A stretch of DNA of 64,000 bases from Actinokineospora iranica (GTDB lineage Bacteria; Actinomycetota; Actinomycetes; Mycobacteriales; Pseudonocardiaceae). Below, piece after piece: positions 55,961 through 64,000 of this stretch (position 1 is the first letter of the stretch; each line of letters begins with the position of its first letter). The stretch is taken from contig NZ_FMZZ01000001.1 in assembly GCF_900101685.1 (NCBI RefSeq), positions 434,001-498,000 of the forward strand, in the 5' to 3' direction. A program made the position numbers and the translations under genes. The notes beneath the pieces were generated by a model, which had not been told where the DNA came from, did no database searches, and worked only from the letters and a program-made list of their open reading frames with translations.

Positions 55961-56893
55961 TTGCCCGGCGCCGTGGTGTGGATGCAGATCAACCATCCCG
56001 GCCGGGTCGCCACCGTCCCGTTCACCCGCCGCCCCGTCGCGCCCTCGGCCAGCCGCGAACCCGTCCCGGGCTACAACCTGCGCAAACCCCGCGAACTCAC
56101 GGCGACCCGGATCGAGACGCTGATCCGCTCCTACGCCCGGACCGCCGAACTCGCCGTCGCCGCGGGCTTCGACGGCGTGCAGATCCACGCCGCGCACGGC
56201 TACCTGCTCTCCCAGTTCCTGTCGCCGCTGGCCAACACCCGCGACGACCGCTACGGCCGCGACGCCGTGGGCCGCCGCCGCGCCCTGCTCGACACCGTGA
56301 CCGCCGTACGCGCGGCCGTCGGCCCGCGCACACCGATCTCGGTCAAACTCAACTCCGCGGACTTCCAGCACGGCGGTCTCACCGAGGCCGAATCCCTCGA
56401 CGTCGCCACCGCGCTGGCCGACGCCGGAATCGACCTGCTGGAGATCACCGGCGGCAACTACGCCGGACCCGCCATGGAAGGCGTCCACCACACCGGCCGC
56501 GAAGCGTACTTCGCCGACTACGCCACGAAAGTCCGCGAACTTACCCAGGTGCCGCTCATGCTCACCGGCGGCCTGCGCACCCGCGACACCATGGAACACC
56601 TCGTCCGCGGCGGCGCGGTCGACCTGGTCGGCATCGCCCGGCCCATGGCGTTCGTCCCCGACTACCCGGCCCGCATCCTCGCCGGGGAACCCGAACCCCT
56701 CCTGCCCCAGGGGCCGCGGCCGATCGGCTACCGGCCGCTGGACGGCTACCTCCAACTCGCCATCCACAACGCCCAGTTCCACCGCGTCGCCGCCGGACGC
56801 ACCCCGCACACCCACGCCGGGATCGGCACCGTGCTCCGCGCGCTCACCACGATGTCGGCGGCCATGACCAGCCAGGCGGTGCTGCCCCGATGA
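55961..56893 (+). pseudogene. 5'-truncated NADH:flavin oxidoreductase (Old Yellow Enzyme family)
   Basis: The 310-codon frame begins abruptly in the OYE barrel at VVWMQINHPGR and continues with the family segments GFDGVQIHAAHGYLLSQFLS, TRDDRYG, ISVKLNSADFQHGG and GGAVDLVGIARPM. OYE proteins are ~370-400 residues, so about 90-100 N-terminal residues, including the first FMN-binding strands, are absent. An in-frame TAG lies at 55952-55954, and the only nearby starts are TTG 55961 or internal ATGs. The missing part coincides with the start of the divergent TetR gene, pointing to a deletion. It is probably non-functional. Confidence 0.75.
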
Positions 56894-56931
56894 CCATCGA
56901 CAGCGCGCGGCGGGCCGCCGCCGTCGGTCTG

Positions 56932-59667
56932 TCAGTGGGCGGCTTCGTTCCAGGAGCGGCCGAAGCCGACTGAGACGTCCAGGGGGACGCGGAGGTGGAA
57001 GGCGCTGCCCATTTGGGTGCGGACGAGGGTTTCCACCTCGTCGCGCTCGCCGGGGGCGATGTCCAGGACTAGTTCGTCGTGGACTTGGAGGAGCATCCGG
57101 CTGCGGAGGTCGGCCGCTTTGAGTTCCCGGTGGACGCCGAGCATGGCGACCTTGATGATGTCGGCGGCGCTGCCCTGGATGGGGGCGTTGAGGGCCATGC
57201 GTTCGGCCATCTCGCGGCGTTGGCGGTTGTCGCTGGTGAGGTCGGGGAGGTAGCGGCGGCGGCCGAAGATGGTCTCGGTGTAGCCGTCCTTGCGGGCGCG
57301 GGCCACGACCTCCTGGAGGTAGTCGCGGACGCCGCCGAAGCCCTCGAAGTAGTCGGTCATGAGGCCACGGGCCTCTTCTGTGGTGATGCGCAGCTGCTGG
57401 GACAGGCCGTAGGCGGAGAGGCCGTAGGCCAGGCCGTAGTTCATCGCCTTGATCTTGGCTCGCTGTTCGCCGGTGACCTCGGTCGGGGCGACGGAGAACA
57501 CGCGGGCGGCGGTGGCGGCGTGGAAGTCGAAACCGCTGTTGAACGCCTCGATCAGGGCCTCGTCGCCGGAGAGGTGGGCCATGATGCGCATCTCGATCTG
57601 GCTGTAGTCGGCGGTGAGGAGTTCCGCGAAACCCTGGCCGACGACGAAGGCGTCGCGGATGGTGCGGCCCGCCTCGGTGCGGATCGGGATGTTCTGCAGG
57701 TTGGGCTCGGTCGAGGACAGCCTGCCGGTGGCGGCGATGGTCTGGTTGAACGTGGTGTGGATGCGGCCGTCGTCGGACACCGACTTGATCAGGCCCTCGA
57801 CGGTGACCCGCAGCCGGGTGGCGTCGCGGTGTTCGAGCATGTGCGCGAGGAACGGGTGCTGTGTCTGCTCGTACAGCGTCGTCAGCGCCTCGGCGTCGGT
57901 CGTGTAGCCGGTCTTGGTGCGCTTGGTCTTGGGCATCTGCAGCTCGTCGAACAGCACGACCTGCAACTGCTTGGGCGAGCCGAGGTTGATCTCCTTGCCG
58001 ATCACGTCGAACGCGGCGCGCTCGGCGTCGCGGACGCGGGCGGCGAACTCGGACTCCAGGATCTCCAGCCGCTCGGTGTCGACCGCGATGCCCACGGCCT
58101 CCAGCTCGGCGAGCACCCGCAGCAGCGGCAGCTCCATGTCGGCCAGCAGCGGGGCCTGCCCGGTGTTGTCCAGCGCCTTCTCCAGGGCGTCGGCCAGCTC
58201 GGCGATCGCGCGGGCGCGCAGGATCTGCCCGGCGGCGAGCTTGCGGTCGTCCTCGCCCTCTTCGTCCAACAGGGAAAGCTGCTGCTCGCCCTCCTGGTCC
58301 TCGACGCGCAGCTCGCGCTGCAGGTAGCGCAGCACGAGGTCGTCCAGGGTGAAGGTGCGCTGGCCGGGGCGGACCAGGTACGCGGCGAGCGCGGTGTCCA
58401 TGGTCAGGCCGCCCAGCTCCCAGCCCCGGTGCCGGATCGCGTGCAGGGACCGCTTGACGTCGTGGGCGAGCTTGGTCACCTCCGGGTCGGCCAGCCAGGC
58501 GCGGAAGACCTTCTCGTCGTCCTCGGTCAGCGTCGTCACGTCGACGTAGACGCCGTCGCCCCCGGCGGTGGCCAACGCGACCGAGCGCAGCTCGACGGCC
58601 TGCCCGGACACGCCGACCTGGACCTCGCCGAAGGACAGCCCGATCCGGGAGCCCTTCGGCGCGTGCGTGGCCAGCCAGTTCGGCAGCTCCCCCGGCGCCA
58701 CGGCGCCGCCGGTGACCTCGAAGCCCTCCTCGGCCTCGGGCTGCGCGGTGGACAGCGTGGCGAACAGCCGGTCGCGCAGGACGCGGAACTCCAGCTCGTC
58801 GAACAGCCGGTGCACGGCGTCGCGGTCCCAGTCGCGCACGGCCAGCTCGTCCGGCTCGACCCCCAGCGGCACGTCGCGCACCAGCTCGGTGAGCTGGCGG
58901 TTGAGCATCACCGCGGACAGGTGCGCGCGCAGCGAGTCGCCGACCTTGCCCTTGACCTCGTCCACCCGGTCGATCAGCTCGGCCAGCGAGCCGAACTGCT
59001 GGATCCACTTGGTGATCGTCTTCTCGCCCACCCCGGGGATCTTGGGCAGGTTGTCGCTCGGGTCCCCGCGCAGGGCGGCGAAGTCGGGGTACTGCTCGGC
59101 GGTGACGCCGTACTTCTCCAGCACCGCCTCCGGGGTGAACCGGGCCAGCTCGGAGACGCCCTTGACCGGGTAGAGGACCGTGACGTTGCCGTTGACCAGC
59201 TGGAGCGCGTCACGGTCGCCGGTGCAGATGGCGACGTCGAAGCCCTCGGCGGTGGCCATCGTGGTCAGGGTGGCGATGAGGTCGTCGGCCTCGTAGTTCT
59301 CCTTGGCCAGCTTCGGGATGTTCAGCGCGGCCAGGACCTCTTCGATGAGGCTGACCTGGCCCTTGAACTCGTCCGGGCTGGAACTGCGGTTGGCCTTGTA
59401 CTCCGAGTACGCCTCACTGCGGAACGTCTGCCGGGAGACGTCGAAGCACACCGCGAGGTGGGTGGGCGCCTCGTCGCGCAGCAGGTTGATCAGCATCGAG
59501 GTGAAGCCGTAGACGGCGTTGGTGTGCTGGCCGGTGCCGGTCTGGAAGTTGTCCTTGGGCAGCGCGAAGAACGCCCGGTACGCCATGGAGTGGCCGTCGA
59601 TGAGCAGCAACCGGCGGGTGGCGGTCGCGGTCGCGGTTGTGGCTCGGGTCTCAGTCTTCGCAGGCAC
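56932..59667 (-). CDS. polA: DNA polymerase I
   Basis: Pol I fills gaps and removes RNA primers in replication and repair. The 911-residue protein has an N-terminal 5'-3' exonuclease (LLLIDGHSMAYRAFFALP, YEADDLIATL, ICTGDRDALQLV), a central 3'-5' exonuclease-like domain, and the polymerase (TADYSQIEMRIMAHLSGDEA, YGLAYGLSAYGLSQQL, LLQVHDELVLD). The DxE of an active proofreading site is not seen in the central domain (VGVSGQAVELRSVALA), as in mycobacterial PolA. An Ala/Thr-rich leader (KTETRATTATATATRR) precedes the first domain. It is divergent from the thioesterase gene, 43 bases apart. Confidence 0.97.
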   Translation of the reverse strand: MPAKTETRATTATATATRRLLLIDGHSMAYRAFFALPKDNFQTGTGQHTNAVYGFTSMLINLLRDEAPTHLAVCFDVSRQTFRSEAYSEYKANRSSSPDEFKGQVSLIEEVLAALNIPKLAKENYEADDLIATLTTMATAEGFDVAICTGDRDALQLVNGNVTVLYPVKGVSELARFTPEAVLEKYGVTAEQYPDFAALRGDPSDNLPKIPGVGEKTITKWIQQFGSLAELIDRVDEVKGKVGDSLRAHLSAVMLNRQLTELVRDVPLGVEPDELAVRDWDRDAVHRLFDELEFRVLRDRLFATLSTAQPEAEEGFEVTGGAVAPGELPNWLATHAPKGSRIGLSFGEVQVGVSGQAVELRSVALATAGGDGVYVDVTTLTEDDEKVFRAWLADPEVTKLAHDVKRSLHAIRHRGWELGGLTMDTALAAYLVRPGQRTFTLDDLVLRYLQRELRVEDQEGEQQLSLLDEEGEDDRKLAAGQILRARAIAELADALEKALDNTGQAPLLADMELPLLRVLAELEAVGIAVDTERLEILESEFAARVRDAERAAFDVIGKEINLGSPKQLQVVLFDELQMPKTKRTKTGYTTDAEALTTLYEQTQHPFLAHMLEHRDATRLRVTVEGLIKSVSDDGRIHTTFNQTIAATGRLSSTEPNLQNIPIRTEAGRTIRDAFVVGQGFAELLTADYSQIEMRIMAHLSGDEALIEAFNSGFDFHAATAARVFSVAPTEVTGEQRAKIKAMNYGLAYGLSAYGLSQQLRITTEEARGLMTDYFEGFGGVRDYLQEVVARARKDGYTETIFGRRRYLPDLTSDNRQRREMAERMALNAPIQGSAADIIKVAMLGVHRELKAADLRSRMLLQVHDELVLDIAPGERDEVETLVRTQMGSAFHLRVPLDVSVGFGRSWNEAAH

Positions 59668-59710
59668 GGTCCGAGTCTAGGGTGGAGCACCGACACTCAA
59701 CGGAGGGCCC

Positions 59711-60139
59711 ATGAGCACTGTCGATCCGGCCAGGTTCCCCGGCATCAGTCCGGAGATCGCCGACCAACTGCTGGCGGACAAGCTGGGCATCGAGATCATC
59801 GACTGGTCGCCGGAGCGGATGGTCGCGACCATGCCGGTCAAGGGGAACTTGCAGCCTTATGGGCTGCTGCATGGTGGGGCCAACGCGGTGCTTGCCGAGA
59901 CTTTGGGGTCTATCGCGGCGGCGCTGAACGCGCCGGAGGGGAAGCTGGTGGTGGGGTTGGAGTTGTCCTGTACCCATCACCGGGCCGCACGTGCCGGGCT
60001 GGTGACGGCTGTGTGCACGCCGTCGCATGTGGGGCGTACCGCTTCGACGTTCGACATCGTGATCACCGATGAGAATGAGAAGCGGACCTGTACTGCTCGG
60101 CTGACTTGTGTGGCCGTGGATCGGGCACCCGGGGCTTGA
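59711..60139 (+). CDS. PaaI-type hotdog thioesterase
   Basis: A 142-residue hotdog-fold thioesterase. The catalytic segment YGLLHGGANAVLAETLGSIA is the PaaI/YdiI signature with the conserved HGG. Relatives hydrolyse aromatic or 1,4-dihydroxy-2-naphthoyl-CoA esters. The gene is divergent from polA; this neighbour pair is common in actinobacteria. The start MSTVDPARFPGI has GGAGG about seven bases upstream. It ends before a strong bidirectional hairpin. Confidence 0.92.
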   Translation: MSTVDPARFPGISPEIADQLLADKLGIEIIDWSPERMVATMPVKGNLQPYGLLHGGANAVLAETLGSIAAALNAPEGKLVVGLELSCTHHRAARAGLVTAVCTPSHVGRTASTFDIVITDENEKRTCTARLTCVAVDRAPGA

Positions 60140-60178
60140 GGTTTGTGCCGGTTGGACAGAGGCACGTTTTCGCTTGGG

Positions 60179-60223
60179 AGGTCTGCCGTGTCCCGAATAT
60201 CGTCTGGGGGACACGGCAGACCT
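60179..60223. terminator. Bidirectional terminator between the thioesterase and livF
   Basis: Perfect 16-bp inverted repeat AGGTCTGCCGTGTCCC (60179-60194) with its complement at 60208-60223 and a 13-base loop. It lies between two convergent transcription units. Confidence 0.88.
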
Positions 60224-60228
60224 GCCAA

Positions 60229-60942
60229 CTAGCCTTCGCCGAGGTAGGCCTCTCGGACTCGGGTGTCGGCCAGGAGTTCCGGGCCGGGGCCTTCGAGGGT
60301 TGTGGCGCCCAGGTCGATGACGTATCCGCGGTCGGATAGGGCCAGGGCGGCCAGGGCGTTCTGCTCTACCAGCAGGATGGTGGTGCCCTGGGCCTGCAGT
60401 TCGCGGATGGTGTCGAAGATTCGCTGGGTCATGATCGGCGACAGGCCCATGGAAGGCTCATCGAGCATGAGCAGGCGGGGGCGCGACATCATCGCCCGGC
60501 CGATGGCGAGCATTTGTTGTTCGCCGCCGGAGAAGAGGCCTGCCTTTTGTTGGCGACGTTCACCAAGTACCGGGAAAAGCTCGTAGACGCGGCGGATGTC
60601 GGCTTCCACCTTGTCGTCGGAGCGGGTGTAGGCGCCCAGTTGCAGGTTTTCCTCGACGGTCATCCTGCCGAAGGTGCGCCTGCCTTCCGGGCATTGGGCG
60701 ATGCCCTTCGCCAGGATGGTGTGCGCGGGCAGGGAGTCGATGCGCTGTCCGTCGAAGCGGATCTCTCCTGCGCGCGGGCGCAGCAGGCCGGAGATGGTGC
60801 GCAGGGTGGTGGTCTTGCCCGCGCCGTTGGCTCCGATCAGGCTGACGATCTGGCCTTCCTCCACGACGAAAGACACGTCGCGCACGGCCTCGATGGCGCC
60901 GTAGGCGACGCTGAGGCCGTTTACCGTCAACAACCGGCTCAT
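60229..60942 (-). CDS. livF: Branched-chain amino acid ABC transporter ATPase LivF
   Basis: A 237-residue ABC ATPase of the high-affinity branched-chain amino acid (or amide/urea) importer. Walker A is GANGAGKTTTLR, the signature is LFSGGEQQMLAIGRAMM and Walker B is LLMLDEPSMGLSP. The short length and the position after livG mark it as LivF. GAGGTGG lies before ATG 60942. It is the last gene of livH-livM-livG-livF; the 52-bp gap from livG is the only real spacing in the operon. The substrate-binding protein gene is not in the window. Confidence 0.93.
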   Translation of the reverse strand: MSRLLTVNGLSVAYGAIEAVRDVSFVVEEGQIVSLIGANGAGKTTTLRTISGLLRPRAGEIRFDGQRIDSLPAHTILAKGIAQCPEGRRTFGRMTVEENLQLGAYTRSDDKVEADIRRVYELFPVLGERRQQKAGLFSGGEQQMLAIGRAMMSRPRLLMLDEPSMGLSPIMTQRIFDTIRELQAQGTTILLVEQNALAALALSDRGYVIDLGATTLEGPGPELLADTRVREAYLGEG

Positions 60943-60994
60943 GCGGCCACCTCACCAGGTCGGTGGCTCCACTCGCCGCACTTCGCAGGCTCGC

Positions 60995-61837
60995 TCATGG
61001 CTTTTCCCTCTTGTCCTGTTCGGCCGCCCCGCGTGTCTCGGACTCGATTTCCTCCGGGGGTTTGCCGAGATAAGCCTCGATGACCCTGGGGTCGGCGCGG
61101 ACGACCTCGGGCCTGCCCTCGACCAGGAGTTCGCCCTGGACCAGCACCGAGACCGAGTCGCAGAGGCCGAAGATGAACTTGATGTCGTGCTCGATCACCA
61201 CGACCGACACGCCGGTGTCGCGGATCGCGAAGATGAGCTGGCGGGCCGCTTCGGTTTCCTGGGGGTTCATTCCGGCGGTCGGCTCGTCGAGGAGCAGCAC
61301 CTTGGGGTCGGTGGCCAGGGCGCGGGCGATTTCCAGCCTGCGTTGGTCGCCGTAGGGGAGGTTGCGGGCGATCTCGTCCTCGGCGCTGGCCAGGCCGACG
61401 AAAGCCAGCAATTCCCGGGAGCGCTGCTTGGCGGCGTTTTCCTCGCGGCGGAACGACGGTCCGTGCAGCAGCGAGGCGATCGGCCCCTGCCGCATCCGGC
61501 AGTGCCTGCCGACCAGGACGTTCTCCAACACGGTCATGTTGGGGAACAGGCGGATGTTCTGGAAGGTGCGCGCCACCCCGGCGATGGTCACCTCGGACGG
61601 GTCGGGCGCCAACCGCCTGCCGGACAGCAGCACCGTGCCCTTGGTCGGCGTGTAGAGGCCGGTGAGGCAGTTGAAGAACGTCGTCTTCCCCGCGCCGTTC
61701 GGGCCGATCAGGCCGACGATCTTGCCTCGGTCCAGCCGCAGCGACACGTCGTTCAGCGCCGTGAGGCCGCCGAAGACCATGGTGACGCCGCGGGCCTCCA
61801 GCACGGGGTGCGCGGTGTCCTGCGCGAGCGCGGTCAT
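60995..61837 (-). CDS. livG: Branched-chain amino acid ABC transporter ATPase LivG
   Basis: A 280-residue ABC ATPase. Walker A is [18 protein letters not shown], the signature is [16 protein letters not shown] and Walker B is [14 protein letters not shown]. The C-terminal [13 protein letters not shown] is typical of LivG. ATG 61837 overlaps the livM stop by four bases (ATGA), so the two are coupled. It pairs with LivF to power the LivH/LivM permease. The substrate class (branched-chain amino acids) is by family. Confidence 0.94.
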   Translation of the reverse strand: MTALAQDTAHPVLEARGVTMVFGGLTALNDVSLRLDRGKIVGLIGPNGAGKTTFFNCLTGLYTPTKGTVLLSGRRLAPDPSEVTIAGVARTFQNIRLFPNMTVLENVLVGRHCRMRQGPIASLLHGPSFRREENAAKQRSRELLAFVGLASAEDEIARNLPYGDQRRLEIARALATDPKVLLLDEPTAGMNPQETEAARQLIFAIRDTGVSVVVIEHDIKFIFGLCDSVSVLVQGELLVEGRPEVVRADPRVIEAYLGKPPEEIESETRGAAEQDKREKP

Positions 61838-63630
61838 GACCTGTCTCCCTTGGCGTCCCGCTCCGGCGCGTGGTCGACGGATTCCTGTTCGGCGACCAGC
61901 GCTTCCTCGACCTGTTGGATGGATTTGCCCTCGGCGGTCTCGCCCGCCAATTCGGCCCTGCGCACCCGGTCGGGCACCAGGCCCTGGGGTCGGAACCGCA
62001 TGATGAACACCAGCGCCAGCCCGAAGATCAGCAGCCGGTAGTCGCTGAACTCGCGCAGCTTCTCCGGCAGCACGAACAGCAGCGCCGCGCCGAGGACCGC
62101 GCCGGGAATGGTGCCCATGCCGCCGAGGATGACCGCGGCGAGCAGGGTGACCGACTCCAGGAACTTGAAGCTGTCATACGAGGCGGTGCCGAGTTTGTGC
62201 GCGAAGATCGCGCCCGCGAGCCCGGCCAGGGTCGCGCCGGTGAGGAAGGCGAGGATCTTGGCCCGGCCGGTCTTGATCCCCATGGCGCGGGCGGCGTCCT
62301 CGTCCTCCCGGATGGCGATCCAGGCCCGGCCGATCCGGCTGTTCTTGAGGTTGGCGAAGATCGCCATCACCGCGCCGACGACCAGCACGATCATGAAGTA
62401 GTACAGCACCCCGCCGGGCAGTTCGAGTCCGCCGACCTCCAGCGGCTGGTTGAACGCGGTGCCGCCGATGGACACCGCGGGGATGCCCGGGATGGCGTTG
62501 GGCCCGCCGGTCAGCCCGCCGATGTCGTTCTGCGCGGACCGGGTGAAGATCTCACCGAAGGCGAGCGTGACGATGGCCAGGTAGTCGCCGCGGACCCGCA
62601 GCGTCGGGGAGCCCACGATCGCGCCGATGATGCCCGCGATGACCGCGGCGACCAGCGCCGCCACCGGGAACGGCAGGGTGATGCCGAGCTTGGCCGCCGC
62701 CGCGCCGGAGAGGTTGGCGCCGACGAACGCGCCGACGCCCATGAACGCCACGTACCCGAGGTCGAGCAGGCCCGCGAGGCCGACGACGACGTTCAGGCCG
62801 ATCGCGGTCGCGGCGTACACGCCGATGGTCGTCGCGACGGTCATCCAGTAGTCGGTGCCCGCCTCGGTCAGCGGCAGCGCCAGCGCGCACAGCAGCAGCA
62901 CCACGATGGAGAACCCGCGGTGCCGCTCGGACAGCACCGAGATCCACTTGACCAGGCCGACGCCGTTCAGCGCGCCGAGCAGCCCGCCCGCCATGCCGAG
63001 GAAGGCCAGGAACACCGGCCCGGCGTACGGGTTGGACGCGCCGCCGAGGCCGCCCGCGGTGAGGGTGAGCGAGACCAGGTAGAGCACGCAGGCGAAGGCG
63101 AGCAGCAGCGCCAGCCAGGCGACCGGCTTGGGCACGTCGGTCGACCAGCGCGGCACCTCGCCGACGCCCGTCGCGGCCGCGCTCAGGACCAGCAGCAGGC
63201 CCGCGAGGACGCCGACGATCCCGCCGAACGCGCTCGCGCCGTCCGCGGCGGTGGCCGCGCCGAGACCGCCGCCCAGGCCGACGATGAAGACGGTGGTGAC
63301 CAGGGAGACCGCGAACACGCCCCAGCCGAGCGCGCGCAGCACGCGGCCGCGGCCGGGGACCTTCGGGACGAGAGCGACCGCGACCGCGGCCACCCCGAAG
63401 AGCAGCAGGTGCAGTCGGAAGCCGGTCACCTGTAGCGGCGCGTCGAAGAACTGGAGGGTGGCCAGTTCCGGGTAGGGACCGTCGTTGAACCGGAAAGTGA
63501 CCCAGGGCAGCAGGGCGGCGACGATCGCCAGGACGCCGCCGACCACGGCCAGCGGCTTGGCCGCCGCCGGGCTGGGGACCAGGCTGCCGCTCAGCTTCTT
63601 CGCGGTCTGGACCGAGGAGACCATGTTCAT
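61834..63630 (-). CDS. livM: Branched-chain amino acid ABC transporter permease LivM, N-terminally extended
   Basis: A 598-residue permease. The LivM core occupies the last ~340 residues ([56 protein letters not shown]-like [39 protein letters not shown]). The first ~240 residues add about six extra membrane helices not found in the ~320-420-residue standard form. Loops such as [20 protein letters not shown] lie outside the membrane. The start overlaps the livH stop (ATGA). The hydrophilic tail is acidic. Similar long LivM proteins occur in actinobacteria; the role of the extension is unknown. Confidence 0.92.
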   Translation of the reverse strand: MNMVSSVQTAKKLSGSLVPSPAAAKPLAVVGGVLAIVAALLPWVTFRFNDGPYPELATLQFFDAPLQVTGFRLHLLLFGVAAVAVALVPKVPGRGRVLRALGWGVFAVSLVTTVFIVGLGGGLGAATAADGASAFGGIVGVLAGLLLVLSAAATGVGEVPRWSTDVPKPVAWLALLLAFACVLYLVSLTLTAGGLGGASNPYAGPVFLAFLGMAGGLLGALNGVGLVKWISVLSERHRGFSIVVLLLCALALPLTEAGTDYWMTVATTIGVYAATAIGLNVVVGLAGLLDLGYVAFMGVGAFVGANLSGAAAAKLGITLPFPVAALVAAVIAGIIGAIVGSPTLRVRGDYLAIVTLAFGEIFTRSAQNDIGGLTGGPNAIPGIPAVSIGGTAFNQPLEVGGLELPGGVLYYFMIVLVVGAVMAIFANLKNSRIGRAWIAIREDEDAARAMGIKTGRAKILAFLTGATLAGLAGAIFAHKLGTASYDSFKFLESVTLLAAVILGGMGTIPGAVLGAALLFVLPEKLREFSDYRLLIFGLALVFIMRFRPQGLVPDRVRRAELAGETAEGKSIQQVEEALVAEQESVDHAPERDAKGDRS

Positions 63631-64000
63631 GCCCGCACCCTTTCGGCCTCACCGAACAGGCCCTGCGGCCGGAACACCAGGACCAGGATCAGCACCACGA
63701 AGATCCACACGTAGTCGTACTGTGTGCCGCCGGGCATGTACTGCCCGCCGAGCGTCTTGATCAGGCCGATGACGAACGCGCCGATCACCGCGCCGCGCAG
63801 GCTGCCGATGCCGCCGAGCACCGCGGCGGTGAAGGCGAAGATCCCGTTCTGGAACCCGATCGCGTTGTCGACGTTGGTGATGTCGATGCCGTAGAGCACG
63901 CCCGCGACGCCCGCGAGCGCGGCGCCGATGGCGAAGGTCAGCACGATCACCCGGTTGGGGTTGATGCCCATGAGCCGGGCGGTGTCCGGGTCCTGCGCGG
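63627..64000 (-). CDS. livH: Branched-chain amino acid ABC transporter permease LivH (partial)
   Basis: The C-terminal 123 codons of LivH; the gene enters from beyond the right edge of the window. The diagnostic AQDPDTARLMGINPNRVI lies at the edge, followed by VLGGIGSLRGAVIGAFVIGL and the usual end [19 protein letters not shown]. It forms the second transmembrane subunit together with LivM, whose ATG overlaps its stop. The N-terminal part and the operon promoter are outside the window. Confidence 0.95.
   Translation of the reverse strand, partial: AQDPDTARLMGINPNRVIVLTFAIGAALAGVAGVLYGIDITNVDNAIGFQNGIFAFTAAVLGGIGSLRGAVIGAFVIGLIKTLGGQYMPGGTQYDYVWIFVVLILVLVFRPQGLFGEAERVRA

Noticed and set aside
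57079-60072. 997-codon open frame opposite polA
   Set aside because: polA on the minus strand is complete and conserved; the opposite frame has no domain and a shadow-like Gly/Gln/Val/Asp-rich composition.

Overview
The window is a high-GC actinobacterial chromosome segment. Gene content and order point to Pseudonocardiales or a close relative: an ergothioneine operon, GarA and FtsR, a ResR-like MerR regulator, a CoaE-GrpB fusion, a DUF5685 protein and an RNase HI with a cysteine-rich tail. The genus cannot be fixed from the sequence alone. No tRNA, rRNA, CRISPR array, transposase or prophage was recognised. Most genes are ordinary chromosomal housekeeping genes.

Layout. 0-9 kb: carboxylesterase and methyltransferase, a RipA-like peptidoglycan endopeptidase, a two-gene envelope pair, then aconitase acnA behind a promoter carrying an AcnR-type operator. 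9-14.4 kb: a terminator and a 148-bp hairpin repeat, then the ergothioneine operon egtA-egtB-egtC/egtD, in which egtC reads into egtD with no stop codon, and a divergent AcnR-like TetR gene. 15-20 kb: two CNNM/CBS membrane proteins separated by a second hairpin element, a glycosylase-like gene, a SecD-head lipoprotein and RNase HI. 20-29 kb: aldo/keto reductase, then gcvP behind a tandem glycine riboswitch, a resR-like gene, DUF151, ftsR, garA, gcvH and a CDP-alcohol phosphatidyltransferase, an order shared with mycobacteria. 29-37 kb: PfpI protein, crotonase, hydrolase, ArsR-MFS pair, FGGY kinase and an orphan pair resembling type VII secretion substrates. 37-46 kb: uvrB, DUF5685, two DUF402-like genes with dense palindromes between them, coaE-grpB and rpsA. 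46-56 kb: methyltransferase/GNAT pair, a pseudo-ABC/YhgE/TetR operon with a clear operator, a pyruvyl transferase, a truncated ECF sigma gene, bluB, a third repeat copy, and a TetR gene abutting a 5'-truncated Old Yellow Enzyme gene. 57-64 kb: polA, a thioesterase, and livFGMH, with livH running off the window.

The strongest leads are the EgtC-EgtD read-through, the dispersed GCTCGATGGGG hairpin family, the palindrome cluster before the second DUF402-like gene, the GarA lacking its PknG-site threonine, and two gene remnants marking deletions near 53.8 and 55.95 kb.
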